Assembly: GCA_900554205.1 (NCBI GenBank)
Contig: USGM01000001.1
Span: forward strand, 25,024 to 89,023
Length of the DNA: 64,000 bases
Direction: 5' to 3'
Origin: an uncultured Lachnospiraceae bacterium
GTDB lineage: Bacteria > Bacillota > Clostridia > Lachnospirales > Lachnospiraceae
In this document: positions 1 through 9,651 of the stretch, piece after piece
Layout: the number at the start of each line of letters is the position of its first letter
Position numbering within the stretch: the stretch's first letter is position 1
Notes under the pieces: generated by a model
Databases searched by the model: none
What the model was told of the DNA's origin: nothing
Seen by the model: only the letters and a program-made list of their open reading frames with translations
Translations under genes and position numbers: made by a program

Positions 1-3000
1 AAGCAGGAAGAGCGCGACTGCGGATACCGCATAGAGGATGAGCAGCAGTCTGTAAGGTTTCTCCTTCATCCGCGCCTTGAGACCGGTCAGACTGTGAACG
101 ATCATCAGGACAACGAACGCAACACTTGGAAAATAGTGATAGATAAAGGTAACTCTTGTTACAAAGCACCAGGGCAGATACTGAGCCAGATATCCTGTGA
201 GCAGGAAGGCGGCAGTTCTGTCCTTCTTTTTTATCCAGAGGTAAATTTGATAGAATGCCGCCGGAATGCCGACCCACCAGACGAGCGGATTACCGAAAGC
301 ACTGATGCCCTCGCGTATTCCGCCTGCCCCCGCAGACCCCGTGACAATGCGGGAGTAATACCAGATGGGGCGTTGCATGATAGGCCACTGGTACCATGAG
401 GAAGAATAAGGATGTGTGGCGTTCAGTCCGCTGTGGTAGCTCAGCATGCTCTGCTGGTTATGCAGCAGCCGGAGGAATACATTATCTTGGCTGCCATCGG
501 AAAACGGCAGATAGGATAGCAGGTAGATTAGGGCGGGAACCAGCACGAAGAACACAACGCAGAACAGGAGCGTGCGGATCATCTTCGGGCGGAAGGTGTC
601 AAGGATGACACGGTGGGAGATACCTGCTGTGAGGCCGGAGGGAGCGGACTTTGCGTAGCGGTACTCCCGGTAACGGCGGAAAAGCTGCGCGAAAAAAATC
701 ACAGCAAGCCCCAGACCGGCATAGACACCCGTCCATTTGCAGGCTACGCCGAGCCCCATGCAGATTCCCGAAGCACCCAGCGGAAGCAGGGTCTTCTTCA
801 AGGAACTGTCGAAGAAGCTCAGACGCGTATACAGAAACATGAAATAATACATCAGGAGTACGAAGAACGTGATGTAAACGTCAATCGTTGCAAGTCTTGT
901 CTGCGTAAAGTGCATGAAATCAAAGGCAAACAGCACACACGCAAGAGCGGCGGACGCCATTTCTCCTGTCAGCTTTCTGGCAAAGAGATAGATCAAGGGA
1001 ACCATAGCAATGCCAAAGAGCGTGCCGATGATGCGCCAGCCGAAGGGATTCATGCCGAACAGCAGCACGCCGAGGGAGATCAGGAGTTTGCCAAGCGGTG
1101 GATGCGTGTTTTCGTAAGCGGGCAGCCCGTGAAGAAATTCATAGGCGGTGCGCGCGTGATAGATCTCGTCGAAGTACATACCGTTTCGGAAGGTGCTTAC
1201 GCCCGGATAAAGCGCTGCCTCATCAAACAGCGCGGGATAATCTGCGGCATTGACCGGGGGAACGATCTCACCATACTGATCCAGAAAGACCAGTTCGAGC
1301 AGCGAGGCGGAGGCGCTTTCCAGTGTCAGCTGCAGGTGGTCTGCTGTGCCGTCCAGTTCTACGGTCTGCCAGGTGAAAACATTTTGCAGCGTGATCGTTT
1401 GTGAACCGTTCAGAAGGAAGCTGCGGTTGTGCCACGGGGCGATGAAGTAGGCAAGGCGGCTGAGCTGCTGACCGTCTGCCAGTTCAAAGGACAGGTTGAT
1501 CTCGTCGCCGCCTCTCATCTCGTAGGAGGTCGATGGTGCACTGCGGTCTCCGAGGTCGTAGAGCGCAAAGGCACTGTAGAGCAGAGTGATGACAAGCATA
1601 CAGATCACATCTGCGCGTCCGGGTCGTTTCGAGGTCTGCGAGGGCTGCGGCGGCAGAGACAGATCCCTCGCGGAAGAGAGGCTGTCCTTTTTCAGCCATG
1701 TTGCAAAGGCAGGCTTCCCACCGAGGGGCAGACCCCACAGCCGGAAAATGCTGCCGTACAGGAGGAAAAGGAAGGCGACTGTTCCCGCAGAGACGAGGAG
1801 AAGGAAGGGCTCCCTCCGATTGTAATTTGAAGGATCGTAAAAGAACAGCACATGCGCGGTGTTACAGAAGTGCAGCAGGGAAAAGCCGCTGTAGCAAAGA
1901 TACAGCCGCTTTGAGGGCAGATAGATGCAGGCAAACAGCAGCAGGAGCAGCGCCGGATAGAGATAGCGTTCATGCATGCGCACGGAGCAGGTAAAGACAG
2001 TCGTCAGAAACAGCGCGCCGAGCAGCGGGTATTTCTCACGGTCATCCCTGCGGCGGATGCTGTATGCCAGGATGACGAGAAAGGCAAGGATGATTGCGGC
2101 GCCGCCCCAGACCCGGTAGGGAATGCCGAGAAAGGTGGCGTCCTGACTGACCCAGTTTAAGCCGAACATACCCCAGAGATTATAGGCGTTGACCGCGGCG
2201 TAGGGATAGGATGTCACGGTGCTGAAATACTGGTTCCAGACATTCTGGAAGCCGAACGGCAGGACGAGAAGAAACGTCACTGCCACGGAGAGCGCTCCGT
2301 ATCCGAGATTCCGAAGGAGTTTTTTTGCAGAGAAGTCCTTCAGGAAAACAAGGTCAAGCACTCCCAAGAGCAGCACGGGAGCAAAAAGCAGCATCTGTGG
2401 TTTAATGACAATACCGATGCAGAAGACAAGATATGCCGGCAGCGTTTTCCCACGCACGAGGCTGAGGCAGACCAGAAGCACGAGCAGAGTGTACAGGGAA
2501 TCCACCTGCCCCCAGACGGAGGAATTCAGGATGACCACCGGATTAAAGAGGCAGAGGAGGCAGAAGAGCAACGGCTTGGAGTCGTCAAAGCGGCGCTCTG
2601 CCTCGCGGTATACCAGAAAGCCACAGACAAGATCGCTGAGAATGGATGGGAGCTTCAGCAGGATCAGGTGTGCGACAGAATAATATTCAATATGGAAGAA
2701 AGCGCGGATGCCGCCAATGACATAAAGCACATACATATAGCCGGGCGGATAATCCGTGAAAACGGTGTCAGAATAAAAGTGTCCGGGACCGACCTGAAAG
2801 ATGCGGTCAGCCCAGGCGGCAAAGCACGCGGTGTCGTTGTCGAAGCCGTGGGACAGTCCGGCGGCAATGAGCCGCAGAAAAAGCGCCGTGAGAAAAAGAA
2901 GGCAAAGCATTGCGCCGGAGGGCTTGCGCCCATGATTTCGCAAAAGGAAACAGCTGCCGAAGAGCAGCAGACCTAGGGATAAGCTGATGTAAATATAAAG

Positions 3001-3003
3001 CAT
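1..3003 (-). CDS. Two-module GT-C / protein-O-mannosyltransferase-like glycosyltransferase (3' end outside window)
   Basis: This frame is open on the minus strand for 1001 codons from ATG 3003 to the left edge, with GGAGG about 8 nt upstream, so the C-terminus is missing. Residues 1-440 are mostly membrane helices and carry DYPPGY near residue 83, the loop motif of lipid-linked-sugar GT-C enzymes. Residues about 475-580 are soluble and beta-rich. From about residue 600 a second GT-C module begins with FDEIYHARTAYEF and then ENTHPPLGK, which is the PMT-family signature with its acidic catalytic pair. PMT-family proteins transfer sugars from polyprenyl-phosphate carriers on the outer membrane face. 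Two GT-C modules in one chain is seen directly; substrate and acceptor are unknown. It is divergent from the ABC transporter at 3133. Plus-strand reading frames over this span are shadows. Confidence 0.85.
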   Translation of the reverse strand, partial: MLYIYISLSLGLLLFGSCFLLRNHGRKPSGAMLCLLFLTALFLRLIAAGLSHGFDNDTACFAAWADRIFQVGPGHFYSDTVFTDYPPGYMYVLYVIGGIRAFFHIEYYSVAHLILLKLPSILSDLVCGFLVYREAERRFDDSKPLLFCLLCLFNPVVILNSSVWGQVDSLYTLLVLLVCLSLVRGKTLPAYLVFCIGIVIKPQMLLFAPVLLLGVLDLVFLKDFSAKKLLRNLGYGALSVAVTFLLVLPFGFQNVWNQYFSTVTSYPYAAVNAYNLWGMFGLNWVSQDATFLGIPYRVWGGAAIILAFLVILAYSIRRRDDREKYPLLGALFLTTVFTCSVRMHERYLYPALLLLLFACIYLPSKRLYLCYSGFSLLHFCNTAHVLFFYDPSNYNRREPFLLLVSAGTVAFLFLLYGSIFRLWGLPLGGKPAFATWLKKDSLSSARDLSLPPQPSQTSKRPGRADVICMLVITLLYSAFALYDLGDRSAPSTSYEMRGGDEINLSFELADGQQLSRLAYFIAPWHNRSFLLNGSQTITLQNVFTWQTVELDGTADHLQLTLESASASLLELVFLDQYGEIVPPVNAADYPALFDEAALYPGVSTFRNGMYFDEIYHARTAYEFLHGLPAYENTHPPLGKLLISLGVLLFGMNPFGWRIIGTLFGIAMVPLIYLFARKLTGEMASAALACVLFAFDFMHFTQTRLATIDVYITFFVLLMYYFMFLYTRLSFFDSSLKKTLLPLGASGICMGLGVACKWTGVYAGLGLAVIFFAQLFRRYREYRYAKSAPSGLTAGISHRVILDTFRPKMIRTLLFCVVFFVLVPALIYLLSYLPFSDGSQDNVFLRLLHNQQSMLSYHSGLNATHPYSSSWYQWPIMQRPIWYYSRIVTGSAGAGGIREGISAFGNPLVWWVGIPAAFYQIYLWIKKKDRTAAFLLTGYLAQYLPWCFVTRVTFIYHYFPSVAFVVLMIVHSLTGLKARMKEKPYRLLLILYAVSAVALFLL

Positions 3004-3093
3004 AAAAAAACCTCCGAAAGAAAATGAACTGTAAATAAAATGTGAAACCTTTGTGTCATTATAGCAAAAATAATAGAAGAAGAAAAGGTTTTG

Positions 3094-3102
3094 TGTTATA
3101 CT
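3094..3102 (+). promoter_or_regulatory. Extended -10 promoter candidate for the ABC exporter operon
   Basis: TGTTATACT reads as a TGn-extended -10 hexamer about 30 nt before the first gene. No good -35 is visible at 16-18 bp, which fits an extended -10 promoter. The assignment is by eye. Confidence 0.4.
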
Positions 3103-3132
3103 GCCAGTTAGAGTCTGGACGCAGAGGATGAG

Positions 3133-3843
3133 GTGAATATGGAAAAATTTATTCGTTTTGAGAATGTGAAGAAGATTTATAAGGCGGGAGAGGTAGAAAT
3201 CACGGCACTCCACGATGTGAATTTTGAGATCGGCAAGGGCGAGTTCTGCGTGATTGTGGGAGCCTCCGGCGCCGGCAAGACAACGATATTAAATATTCTC
3301 GGCGGCATGGATACGCTGACGGAAGGGAAGGTCCTGCTCGACGGACAGGAGATCTCGGCATTCGGAAAGCGGCAGCTCACAAGCTACCGCCGTTACGATG
3401 TTGGCTTTGTCTTCCAGTTCTATAACCTTGTACAGAACCTGACCGCGCTGGAGAACGTGGAGCTGGCGGCGCAGATCTGCAAGGAGCCGCTGGATGCGGC
3501 CGCAGTTTTAAAGCAGGTCGGGCTGGAGGACAGGGAGAAGAATTTCCCGGCACAGCTGTCGGGCGGTGAACAGCAGCGAGTAGCGATTGCAAGGGCACTG
3601 GCGAAAAATCCGAAGCTGCTCTTGTGCGATGAGCCGACGGGAGCGCTCGATTACAACACGGGAAAAGCGGTTCTGAAGCTGCTGCAGAGCACCTGCCGGG
3701 ACATGGGAAAGACGGTCGTTGTCATTACCCACAATCAGGCGCTGACAGCCATGGCGGACAGGGTTATCACTGTCAAGAGCGGAACTGTGGTCAGCATGGT
3801 GCAGAACGAGACCACGAAGGATGTCAGTGAAATCGAATGGTAA
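3133..3843 (+). CDS. ABC transporter ATP-binding protein, MacB/LolD type
   Basis: A cytoplasmic ATPase of 236 residues that should energise the FtsX-type permease encoded 14 nt downstream. Walker A GASGAGKTT lies at about residues 43-51, the signature LSGGEQQRVAIARAL at about 142-156, and Walker B LLLCDEPTGALD at about 163-174. Length and motif spacing are typical of the MacB/LolD/BceA ATPases that work with four-helix permeases as mechanotransmitters or exporters, often of peptides or lipids. The start is uncertain: GTG 3133 has AGAGGA upstream, while ATG 3139 is two codons later. The cargo cannot be inferred. Confidence 0.92.
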   Translation: MNMEKFIRFENVKKIYKAGEVEITALHDVNFEIGKGEFCVIVGASGAGKTTILNILGGMDTLTEGKVLLDGQEISAFGKRQLTSYRRYDVGFVFQFYNLVQNLTALENVELAAQICKEPLDAAAVLKQVGLEDREKNFPAQLSGGEQQRVAIARALAKNPKLLLCDEPTGALDYNTGKAVLKLLQSTCRDMGKTVVVITHNQALTAMADRVITVKSGTVVSMVQNETTKDVSEIEW

Positions 3844-3857
3844 AAGGAATGTGAGAT

Positions 3858-6323
3858 ATGCGTGAAATAAGAAGAAGTACCTTTCGGGAAATAGGCTCCA
3901 GCTTTGGAAGGTTCATGGCGATCTTTGCCATTATTGCACTTGGAGTCGGCTTCTTTTCGGGGCTTAAGGTCGCAAAGGAAGCGATGGTGAAGACAGTCAA
4001 GGAGTATCTGGACGGACATGCCTTCTACGATCTGCGGCTTCTGTCTACACTCGGCTTTGAGGAAGAGGATGTGGAAGACTTTCGCGGGGAGGCGGACGTG
4101 GAGTGCGCCGAGGGCTCGTACTCCATGGACGTGCTGTATCAGCTGGAGAATGGAAAACAGGGCGCAGTCAAGGCGTACAGTCTGACAGAGCAGGTCAACA
4201 CGGTCAAGCTGGTGGCTGGCAGACTGCCGGAGAATGCGGATGAATGCTTGGTGGACAGCAATATGTTCGGCGAGGATGCGATCGGCACGACGATTGCCCT
4301 GTCGGACGAGAACGATCAGGACACGCTCGACAGCTTTCAGTCCGACAGCTATCGCATCGTCGGTCTGGTGCAGTCTCCGCTGTATATCCAGTATGAGAGA
4401 GGAAACACATCGCTCGGCACGGGAAGACTTTCCGGTTTTATCTATCTGATGCCGGAGAGCTTTACCCTCGATGTCTACACCGAGGTCTATGTGCGCTTCC
4501 GGCAGGATAATCCCCTGTATGGAGATGCTTATCAGGATTACATGGACGAAAAGACACCTGTCTGGGAAGAACTGGTCTCCAGAGCGGCAGACAGGCGCTT
4601 TGACGAGCTGGTCGGACAGTATCCGCCGGAGCTGGCAGGGGTTGCTGCGGAGCAGATCGGTAAGCCTGCGACCTATGTACTTGGAAGGAACACCAATATC
4701 GGTTATGTCTGCTTTGAGAGCGATTCTTCAATCGTGGAGGGCGTTGCCAATATCTTCCCCGTGTTCTTCTTCCTTGTGGCGGCGCTGGTCTGCATAACGA
4801 CCATGAACCGCATGGTGGAGGAGCAGAGGACCCAGATCGGCGTGCTGAAAGCGCTCGGCTACGGAAACGGTACAATCATGTCAAAGTATATGATCTACTC
4901 CGGCCTTGCGGCTGTTCTCGGCTGTGTGTCCGGCTTCGCGCTGGGAACATGGGGCTTTCCCAAAGTGATATGGTACGGCTACGGGATCATGTACAAGGCG
5001 GATCCGATCGTCTACGTTTTTAACTGGAAGCTGGCGGTGGTCTCGCTGGCAGTTTCCCTTTTCTGCTCCGTCGGGACGACATGGCTTTCCTGTCGCGTGG
5101 AGCTCTCGCAGGTGGCGGCACAGCTCATGCGCCCGAAGGCACCGAAGGCGGGAAAACGTGTTTTTCTGGAGAGGATTCCCTTTTTGTGGAAGCATCTCAG
5201 CTTCTTAAAAAAGGTTTCCGTGAGAAATATCTTTCGCTATAAAAAGAGATTGTTCATGATGGTTCTGGGCATCAGCGGATGCACGGCACTTCTTGTCACC
5301 GGCTTCGGAATCAGGGACTCGATTGCCGAGGTTGCGACACAGCAATACACCGAAATCCAGACCTATGATCTCTCGATCAGTTTAAAGGACGCGGATGACA
5401 GTTTTGTGCAGAGGCTGGATGACTTTTCGGAGGATGGGCTGCGGGAAGCCCTGAGTGTGATGGAGAAGAACATGGATCTTGTCACAGACGGGGGCATCAA
5501 GTCTGTCTATCTCGTTGTCGGCGATCCTGCGCAGATGCCGGAGTATCTTGATATGCACACGGAAGCCGGAGAGGCGATTGCCTATCCCGGAACGGGAGAG
5601 GGCGTGATTACCCATAAGCTCGCCGGGCAGTATGGCATCAGGGAGGGCGACACAGTTACGCTCCGTGATGAAAATAGGAATCCGTTGACGGTTAAAATCT
5701 CGGCGGTCATGGAAAACTATATCTATAATTATGTCTATGTCTCGGAGGAAACATGGAGGGACGAGTTCGGTGAAGAGCCGGAGAGAAAGACAGTGTATGT
5801 GAATCTGGAGCAGGACACGGATGCACACGAGCTGTCAGCGGAGCTGATGAAGCTGGACGGCGTCTCCAACGTCAATGTGAACAGGGATATGATGGACCGT
5901 GTGAACAGCATGATGCAGAGCCTTGACATTATTGTGCTTGCTGTCATTCTCTGTGCCGCGGGGCTGGCGTTTATTGTCCTGTACAATTTGACCAATATCA
6001 ATATTACAGAGCGTGTGAGGGAGATTGCGACGATCAAGGTGCTCGGCTTTTATAAGAACGAGACGGCAAGCTACTGCTTCCGCGAGAATATTCTGCTTGC
6101 GGTGATGGGGATGCTTGTCGGGCTGGTGCTCGGGCGGTTCCTCCATGCGTTTGTCATGAGCCAGATACAGGTTGATCTGGTTGCCTTTGACGTGCGGATT
6201 AGTGCGCTAAGTTATTTGTACAGTGCACTGCTGACGATTGTGTTTGCAGGTCTCATCAACCTTGCCATGGGCGGTAAACTGGAGAAGATCAGTATGACGG
6301 AGTCGCTAAAGAGCGTGGATTAA
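3858..6323 (+). CDS. FtsX-like ABC transporter permease (two-repeat, 821 aa)
   Basis: This is the membrane partner of the ATPase just upstream. A first helix at about residues 17-36 is followed by a roughly 250-residue extracytoplasmic domain, three helices near 295-410, then a second cycle: a helix near 460-485, another extracytoplasmic domain, and three helices near 680-810. This duplicated FtsX/MacB architecture is shared with BceB-like and long Firmicutes export permeases. The region around residues 310-330 (MNRMVEEQRTQIGVLKALGY) matches the coupling segment of FtsX domains, and RVREIATIKVLGFY repeats it in the second half. Start ATG 3858 follows AAAAGGAA. Likely efflux or lipoprotein/peptide handling, substrate unknown. 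Confidence 0.9.
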   Translation: MREIRRSTFREIGSSFGRFMAIFAIIALGVGFFSGLKVAKEAMVKTVKEYLDGHAFYDLRLLSTLGFEEEDVEDFRGEADVECAEGSYSMDVLYQLENGKQGAVKAYSLTEQVNTVKLVAGRLPENADECLVDSNMFGEDAIGTTIALSDENDQDTLDSFQSDSYRIVGLVQSPLYIQYERGNTSLGTGRLSGFIYLMPESFTLDVYTEVYVRFRQDNPLYGDAYQDYMDEKTPVWEELVSRAADRRFDELVGQYPPELAGVAAEQIGKPATYVLGRNTNIGYVCFESDSSIVEGVANIFPVFFFLVAALVCITTMNRMVEEQRTQIGVLKALGYGNGTIMSKYMIYSGLAAVLGCVSGFALGTWGFPKVIWYGYGIMYKADPIVYVFNWKLAVVSLAVSLFCSVGTTWLSCRVELSQVAAQLMRPKAPKAGKRVFLERIPFLWKHLSFLKKVSVRNIFRYKKRLFMMVLGISGCTALLVTGFGIRDSIAEVATQQYTEIQTYDLSISLKDADDSFVQRLDDFSEDGLREALSVMEKNMDLVTDGGIKSVYLVVGDPAQMPEYLDMHTEAGEAIAYPGTGEGVITHKLAGQYGIREGDTVTLRDENRNPLTVKISAVMENYIYNYVYVSEETWRDEFGEEPERKTVYVNLEQDTDAHELSAELMKLDGVSNVNVNRDMMDRVNSMMQSLDIIVLAVILCAAGLAFIVLYNLTNINITERVREIATIKVLGFYKNETASYCFRENILLAVMGMLVGLVLGRFLHAFVMSQIQVDLVAFDVRISALSYLYSALLTIVFAGLINLAMGGKLEKISMTESLKSVD

Positions 6324-6342
6324 ACGAGAAGGGAGAAAGCGG

Positions 6343-7137
6343 ATGATGAAGTTTGATATGCACTGCCACACAAAGGAGGGATCTCTGGACGGCAAGGTGC
6401 CGATCGATGAGTTTATTGCCACCCTCATAAAGAGAGGCTATGACGGAATGCTCGTCACGGATCATGATTCCTATAACGGATACCGTGCGTGGAAGAGAAA
6501 GCTCAAGGACAAGGCATTCCGCAATTTTGTCGTGCTCAAGGGAATTGAGTATGACACGATAGACGCGGGGCATATTCTGGTCATTATGCCGGGGACTGCG
6601 AAGCTTCCCATTCTGGAGCTGCGGGGACTTCCCGTGCAGTTTTTGATTGATATTGTGCACCGGAATGGCGGAATTTTAGGCCCGGCGCATCCCTGCGGTG
6701 AAAAATATATGAGCATTCTGAACACCAGAAAACATCGGCGCAATCTCTCCGTCATGGAGAAATTTGATTTCATTGAGGGCTTTAATGCGTGTGAGAGCCG
6801 TGAGAGCAATGCCCGGGCGCAGGAGATTGCGAAGGAGTATGGAAAACCTGTCCTCGGTGGAAGCGATGCCCATAAGCTGGACTGCATCGGGCTTGGAGCA
6901 ACGGAGTTTGCGGGGAATATCACCTGTGAGTCGGAACTGATTGCGCTGGTAAAGGAGAAGGGCAGGGAGGCATGCCGCTGCGGCGGAGAATACTACGAGC
7001 ACACGACAAAGCAGAAGATTGGCAAGGTGAATAACCTTCTGGTGCAGTCCTTCTGGTTCTATAACCGCATCGGCAGCATGTGGAGACATCATAAGCGCCA
7101 TCTTGAATTAAAGAGAATGTATATCCGCATTAAGTAA
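6343..7137 (+). CDS. PHP-domain metal-dependent phosphoesterase
   Basis: A 264-residue protein of the polymerase and histidinol phosphatase (PHP) fold, which hydrolyses phosphoesters with a cluster of bound metals. Visible ligands are MHCHT at the N-terminus, TDHDSY near residue 40, an E in GIEYD near 68, HPCGEK near 112 and GSDAH near 177. It resembles the TrpH/YciV branch (3',5'-nucleotide or 5'-3' exonuclease activity in characterised members), but the substrate here is inferred only by family. It sits 19 nt after the permease and may share its transcript. A GGGAG-type ribosome binding site precedes ATG 6343. Confidence 0.85.
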   Translation: MMKFDMHCHTKEGSLDGKVPIDEFIATLIKRGYDGMLVTDHDSYNGYRAWKRKLKDKAFRNFVVLKGIEYDTIDAGHILVIMPGTAKLPILELRGLPVQFLIDIVHRNGGILGPAHPCGEKYMSILNTRKHRRNLSVMEKFDFIEGFNACESRESNARAQEIAKEYGKPVLGGSDAHKLDCIGLGATEFAGNITCESELIALVKEKGREACRCGGEYYEHTTKQKIGKVNNLLVQSFWFYNRIGSMWRHHKRHLELKRMYIRIK

Positions 7138-7158
7138 GTATTACGGAATTATTGCAGG

Positions 7159-7180
7159 AGACCTGAGGATTCAGGGCTCA
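7159..7180 (+). terminator. Weak hairpin after the PHP gene
   Basis: GAG-a-CCTGA, loop ggat, TCAGG-g-CTC forms a short stem with one mismatch. No clear T run follows, so it may be a weak terminator or nothing. Confidence 0.3.
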
Positions 7181-7218
7181 ATTCATAAATTCTTAAGGTT
7201 CATTTTATGCGTTAATAT

Positions 7219-7227
7219 GTTATAATA
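7219..7227 (+). promoter_or_regulatory. Extended -10 promoter for the SBP/permease cluster
   Basis: TGTTATAAT is a perfect TGn-extended -10. It lies 4 nt before a conserved two-hairpin leader element (7232-7281) and about 95 nt before the first gene. No strong -35 is visible. Confidence 0.6.
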
Positions 7228-7231
7228 GCTT

Positions 7232-7281
7232 TATTCTGAAACAGAAGGTGTCCGAATGGACATCAATAGCATGAGTGAGGA
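7232..7281 (+). repeat. Conserved 50-bp leader element, copy 1
   Basis: Two small hairpins, TTCTG-aaa-CAGAA and GTCC-gaat-GGAC, are followed by ATCAATA and CATGA. By hand alignment about 42 of 50 positions match a second copy at 22978-23027. Differences fall partly in loops, and both copies lie directly after a -10-like hexamer. It is probably part of a 5' untranslated region; its role is unknown. Confidence 0.55.
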
Positions 7282-7322
7282 TGTTTGAAACGGCTGAAAA
7301 GCTGGAAAGAAAGAGGAGAGTT

Positions 7323-9632
7323 ATGAAAAAAGGAATGCAGAAGTTTTGGGCGCTTGCGCTTGCCGCTGCGACGGTCGTTTCCATGACGGCGTGCGGAGGC
7401 AGTACTGCGCAGACGGATGGAAGTAATAGCAGCAATAAGGGAGGCAGCGAAAAGGACGGAGACGCAAGTACGGCGGATTTTGTCTATGTTCCTAAGTACA
7501 CCTCGTTTGGAGATGGTGACAGCTATAATTTTGAGTTCGCCGGAGGCAAGATTTATTACAGTAAGTACATTGATCAGGGCGAGGACAGCTATACCGGCAT
7601 GTTTGTCTATGACCCTGTGGCGGGAACCGAGGAAGAGTTTGTCTATGCGGATGCGCCAGAGAACGGCTGGCGTCAGGGCATGGCGGTTGATGCCGACGGT
7701 AACCAGTATGTGATCTGGTCCGTGTATCAGATGGATGAAAACAATCCCGATAATTCCCGCAATCTGTACAGCCTTGAGAAATATGACAAGGATGGAAATA
7801 CGGTATACAATACCGATTTTACCGACCTGCTGGCTGCCGATGAGGAGAACAGCTATGTGCAGGATGTCGTGGTTGATGGGCAGGGAAGGGCTTATCTCAC
7901 GTCAAGCACCGTTGTTTATCTTTTCGACGAGGAGGGAAACAGCAAGGGCTCTGTTTCTACAGACGGAACATGGATCAACAGTGTTGTGTGCGGAGGCGAC
8001 GGCAAGGTCGTGATGGCCTATTATGACTGGTCGGCGAGCGACTCCGGCTATACGGTATGCGAAATTGATTTTGACAAGAGACAGCTCGGAACAAAATATA
8101 CCCTGCCGGGTAACGGCGGCGGGAATCTGGCGGCAGGTCAGACAACGGAGCTTCTGGTGAATGACAACAACACATTGTACTCATTCAACAAGAAGGATGG
8201 TGTCTATGAACAGATTCTGAACTGGCTCGACTGTGATATTAACGGAAGCTATGTGGATGCGGTTTATGAACTGGAGGACGGCAGATTCATGGCTATCATC
8301 CGGCCATGGGATACTGGGGAGACGGAGATCGCTTATCTGACAAAGACTCTGGCATCTGAGATTGTCCAGAAGGTGGAAATCACCATCGGAACCATGTATG
8401 CGTCACAGGAACTTCAGGCGGCTGTAGTAAACTTTAATAAGAGCAACGAAAAGTATCGCGTCAAGGTAAAGCAGTATTACGATCCTGATGGAAACATGGA
8501 TTATTCAGACGCGATTGCAAGGATGAACAACGAGATTACCTCCGGTGCGGACTGTCCGGATATTATCGAACTGGACAGCTCGGAGATTGACACGCAGATG
8601 CTTGTCTCAAAGGGGATTCTGGAGGATCTGGCACCCTATCTTGAGAAGAGCAGTGTGCTGAGCAGGGATTCCTTTGTTGAGAGCGTTCTGAACGGCTATA
8701 CCTATGACGGCAAGCTGATTTCGATACCGAGAACTTTCTCCATTGCAACTGTTGCGGCAAAGACCTCTGTTGTCGGAGAGCGCGACAGATGGACGGTGGA
8801 GGATGTCATAAAGCTGGCACAGCAGTATCCCGATGCCGAGCTGTTCGAGTACACCGGCAGAAGCGAGATGATGAACCTGCTTCTGACCTTTAATCAGGAT
8901 CAGTTTATCGACTGGGAGAGCGGAACCTGTGATTTCAACAGCGACAGCTTTAAGCAGATGCTGGAATTTGTGGCGGGCTTCCCGGCAGAGTACAACTGGG
9001 ATGAGGAGAAGGATTCCACGCCGACAAGACTTGCAAACGGCAGTCTTCTGTTATATACGGATTATGTTTCGGATATCAATGATATTCAGGTGGCAGAGGC
9101 AATGTTCGGCGAGCCGGTTTCCTACGTCGGCTATCCGGTGATCGGTGATGGGGCAGGCTGTCTGCTCAGCGCGAGCGGATGCTTCGGATTGACCTCCAAG
9201 TCTGCCAACAAGGACGGCGCATGGGAGTTTATCGAGAGCTATCTGAATAACAAGAGTGATATGTTCAGCTATGGACTTCCTACAAACAAGAAGCAGCTGG
9301 AGGAACAGATCGCAGAGAAGATGAAGGCGGAATATGCGAAGGACGAAAACGGTGAGATTCTGCTGGATGAGAACGGCGAGCCGATCGTTCTCGGCATGGG
9401 AGGCTTCGGCTACGACGATTGGAATTATACCTACCATCCGGTGACGGAGGAAGAGGTTGCGACGCTGATGAAGCTGATTGACATAGCAAGACCGGTACCG
9501 TCCCAGAATACAGAAATTATGGACATTATCAGCGAGGAGGCAGAGGCCTTCTACAATGGACAGAAGAGCGTGGATGATGTGGCAGCGCAGATTCAGAGCC
9601 GCGCTTCGATGTATGTAGGTGAAAACAGCTAA
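7323..9632 (+). CDS. Lipoprotein: propeller-like N-terminus fused to sugar-type solute-binding domain
   Basis: A secreted lipoprotein of 769 residues. The signal peptide ends at the lipobox MTAC (Cys about residue 22), followed by a Ser/Gly/Asn-rich linker. Residues about 50-355 contain repeated beta-strand units (for example VDADGNQYVIW, VDGQGRAYL, VCGGDGKVVM) typical of a beta-propeller. From about residue 360 (VEITIGTMYASQELQAAVV) it reads as an extracellular solute-binding protein family 1 domain. ATG 7323 is preferred over an upstream in-frame start because GAGGAGAG lies just before it. It heads a six-gene cluster with two permeases. The ligand is probably a carbohydrate; the propeller may add a second binding function. 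A paralogue closes the cluster at 14498. Confidence 0.82.
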   Translation: MKKGMQKFWALALAAATVVSMTACGGSTAQTDGSNSSNKGGSEKDGDASTADFVYVPKYTSFGDGDSYNFEFAGGKIYYSKYIDQGEDSYTGMFVYDPVAGTEEEFVYADAPENGWRQGMAVDADGNQYVIWSVYQMDENNPDNSRNLYSLEKYDKDGNTVYNTDFTDLLAADEENSYVQDVVVDGQGRAYLTSSTVVYLFDEEGNSKGSVSTDGTWINSVVCGGDGKVVMAYYDWSASDSGYTVCEIDFDKRQLGTKYTLPGNGGGNLAAGQTTELLVNDNNTLYSFNKKDGVYEQILNWLDCDINGSYVDAVYELEDGRFMAIIRPWDTGETEIAYLTKTLASEIVQKVEITIGTMYASQELQAAVVNFNKSNEKYRVKVKQYYDPDGNMDYSDAIARMNNEITSGADCPDIIELDSSEIDTQMLVSKGILEDLAPYLEKSSVLSRDSFVESVLNGYTYDGKLISIPRTFSIATVAAKTSVVGERDRWTVEDVIKLAQQYPDAELFEYTGRSEMMNLLLTFNQDQFIDWESGTCDFNSDSFKQMLEFVAGFPAEYNWDEEKDSTPTRLANGSLLLYTDYVSDINDIQVAEAMFGEPVSYVGYPVIGDGAGCLLSASGCFGLTSKSANKDGAWEFIESYLNNKSDMFSYGLPTNKKQLEEQIAEKMKAEYAKDENGEILLDENGEPIVLGMGGFGYDDWNYTYHPVTEEEVATLMKLIDIARPVPSQNTEIMDIISEEAEAFYNGQKSVDDVAAQIQSRASMYVGENS

Positions 9633-9651
9633 ACAGTCAGGGGAATGTGAA

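Noticed and set aside
94..2976. Several plus-strand open frames, 60-263 codons
   Set aside because: They lie antisense to the continuous minus-strand glycosyltransferase, have no recognisable motifs and are Arg/Cys-rich as expected for shadows.
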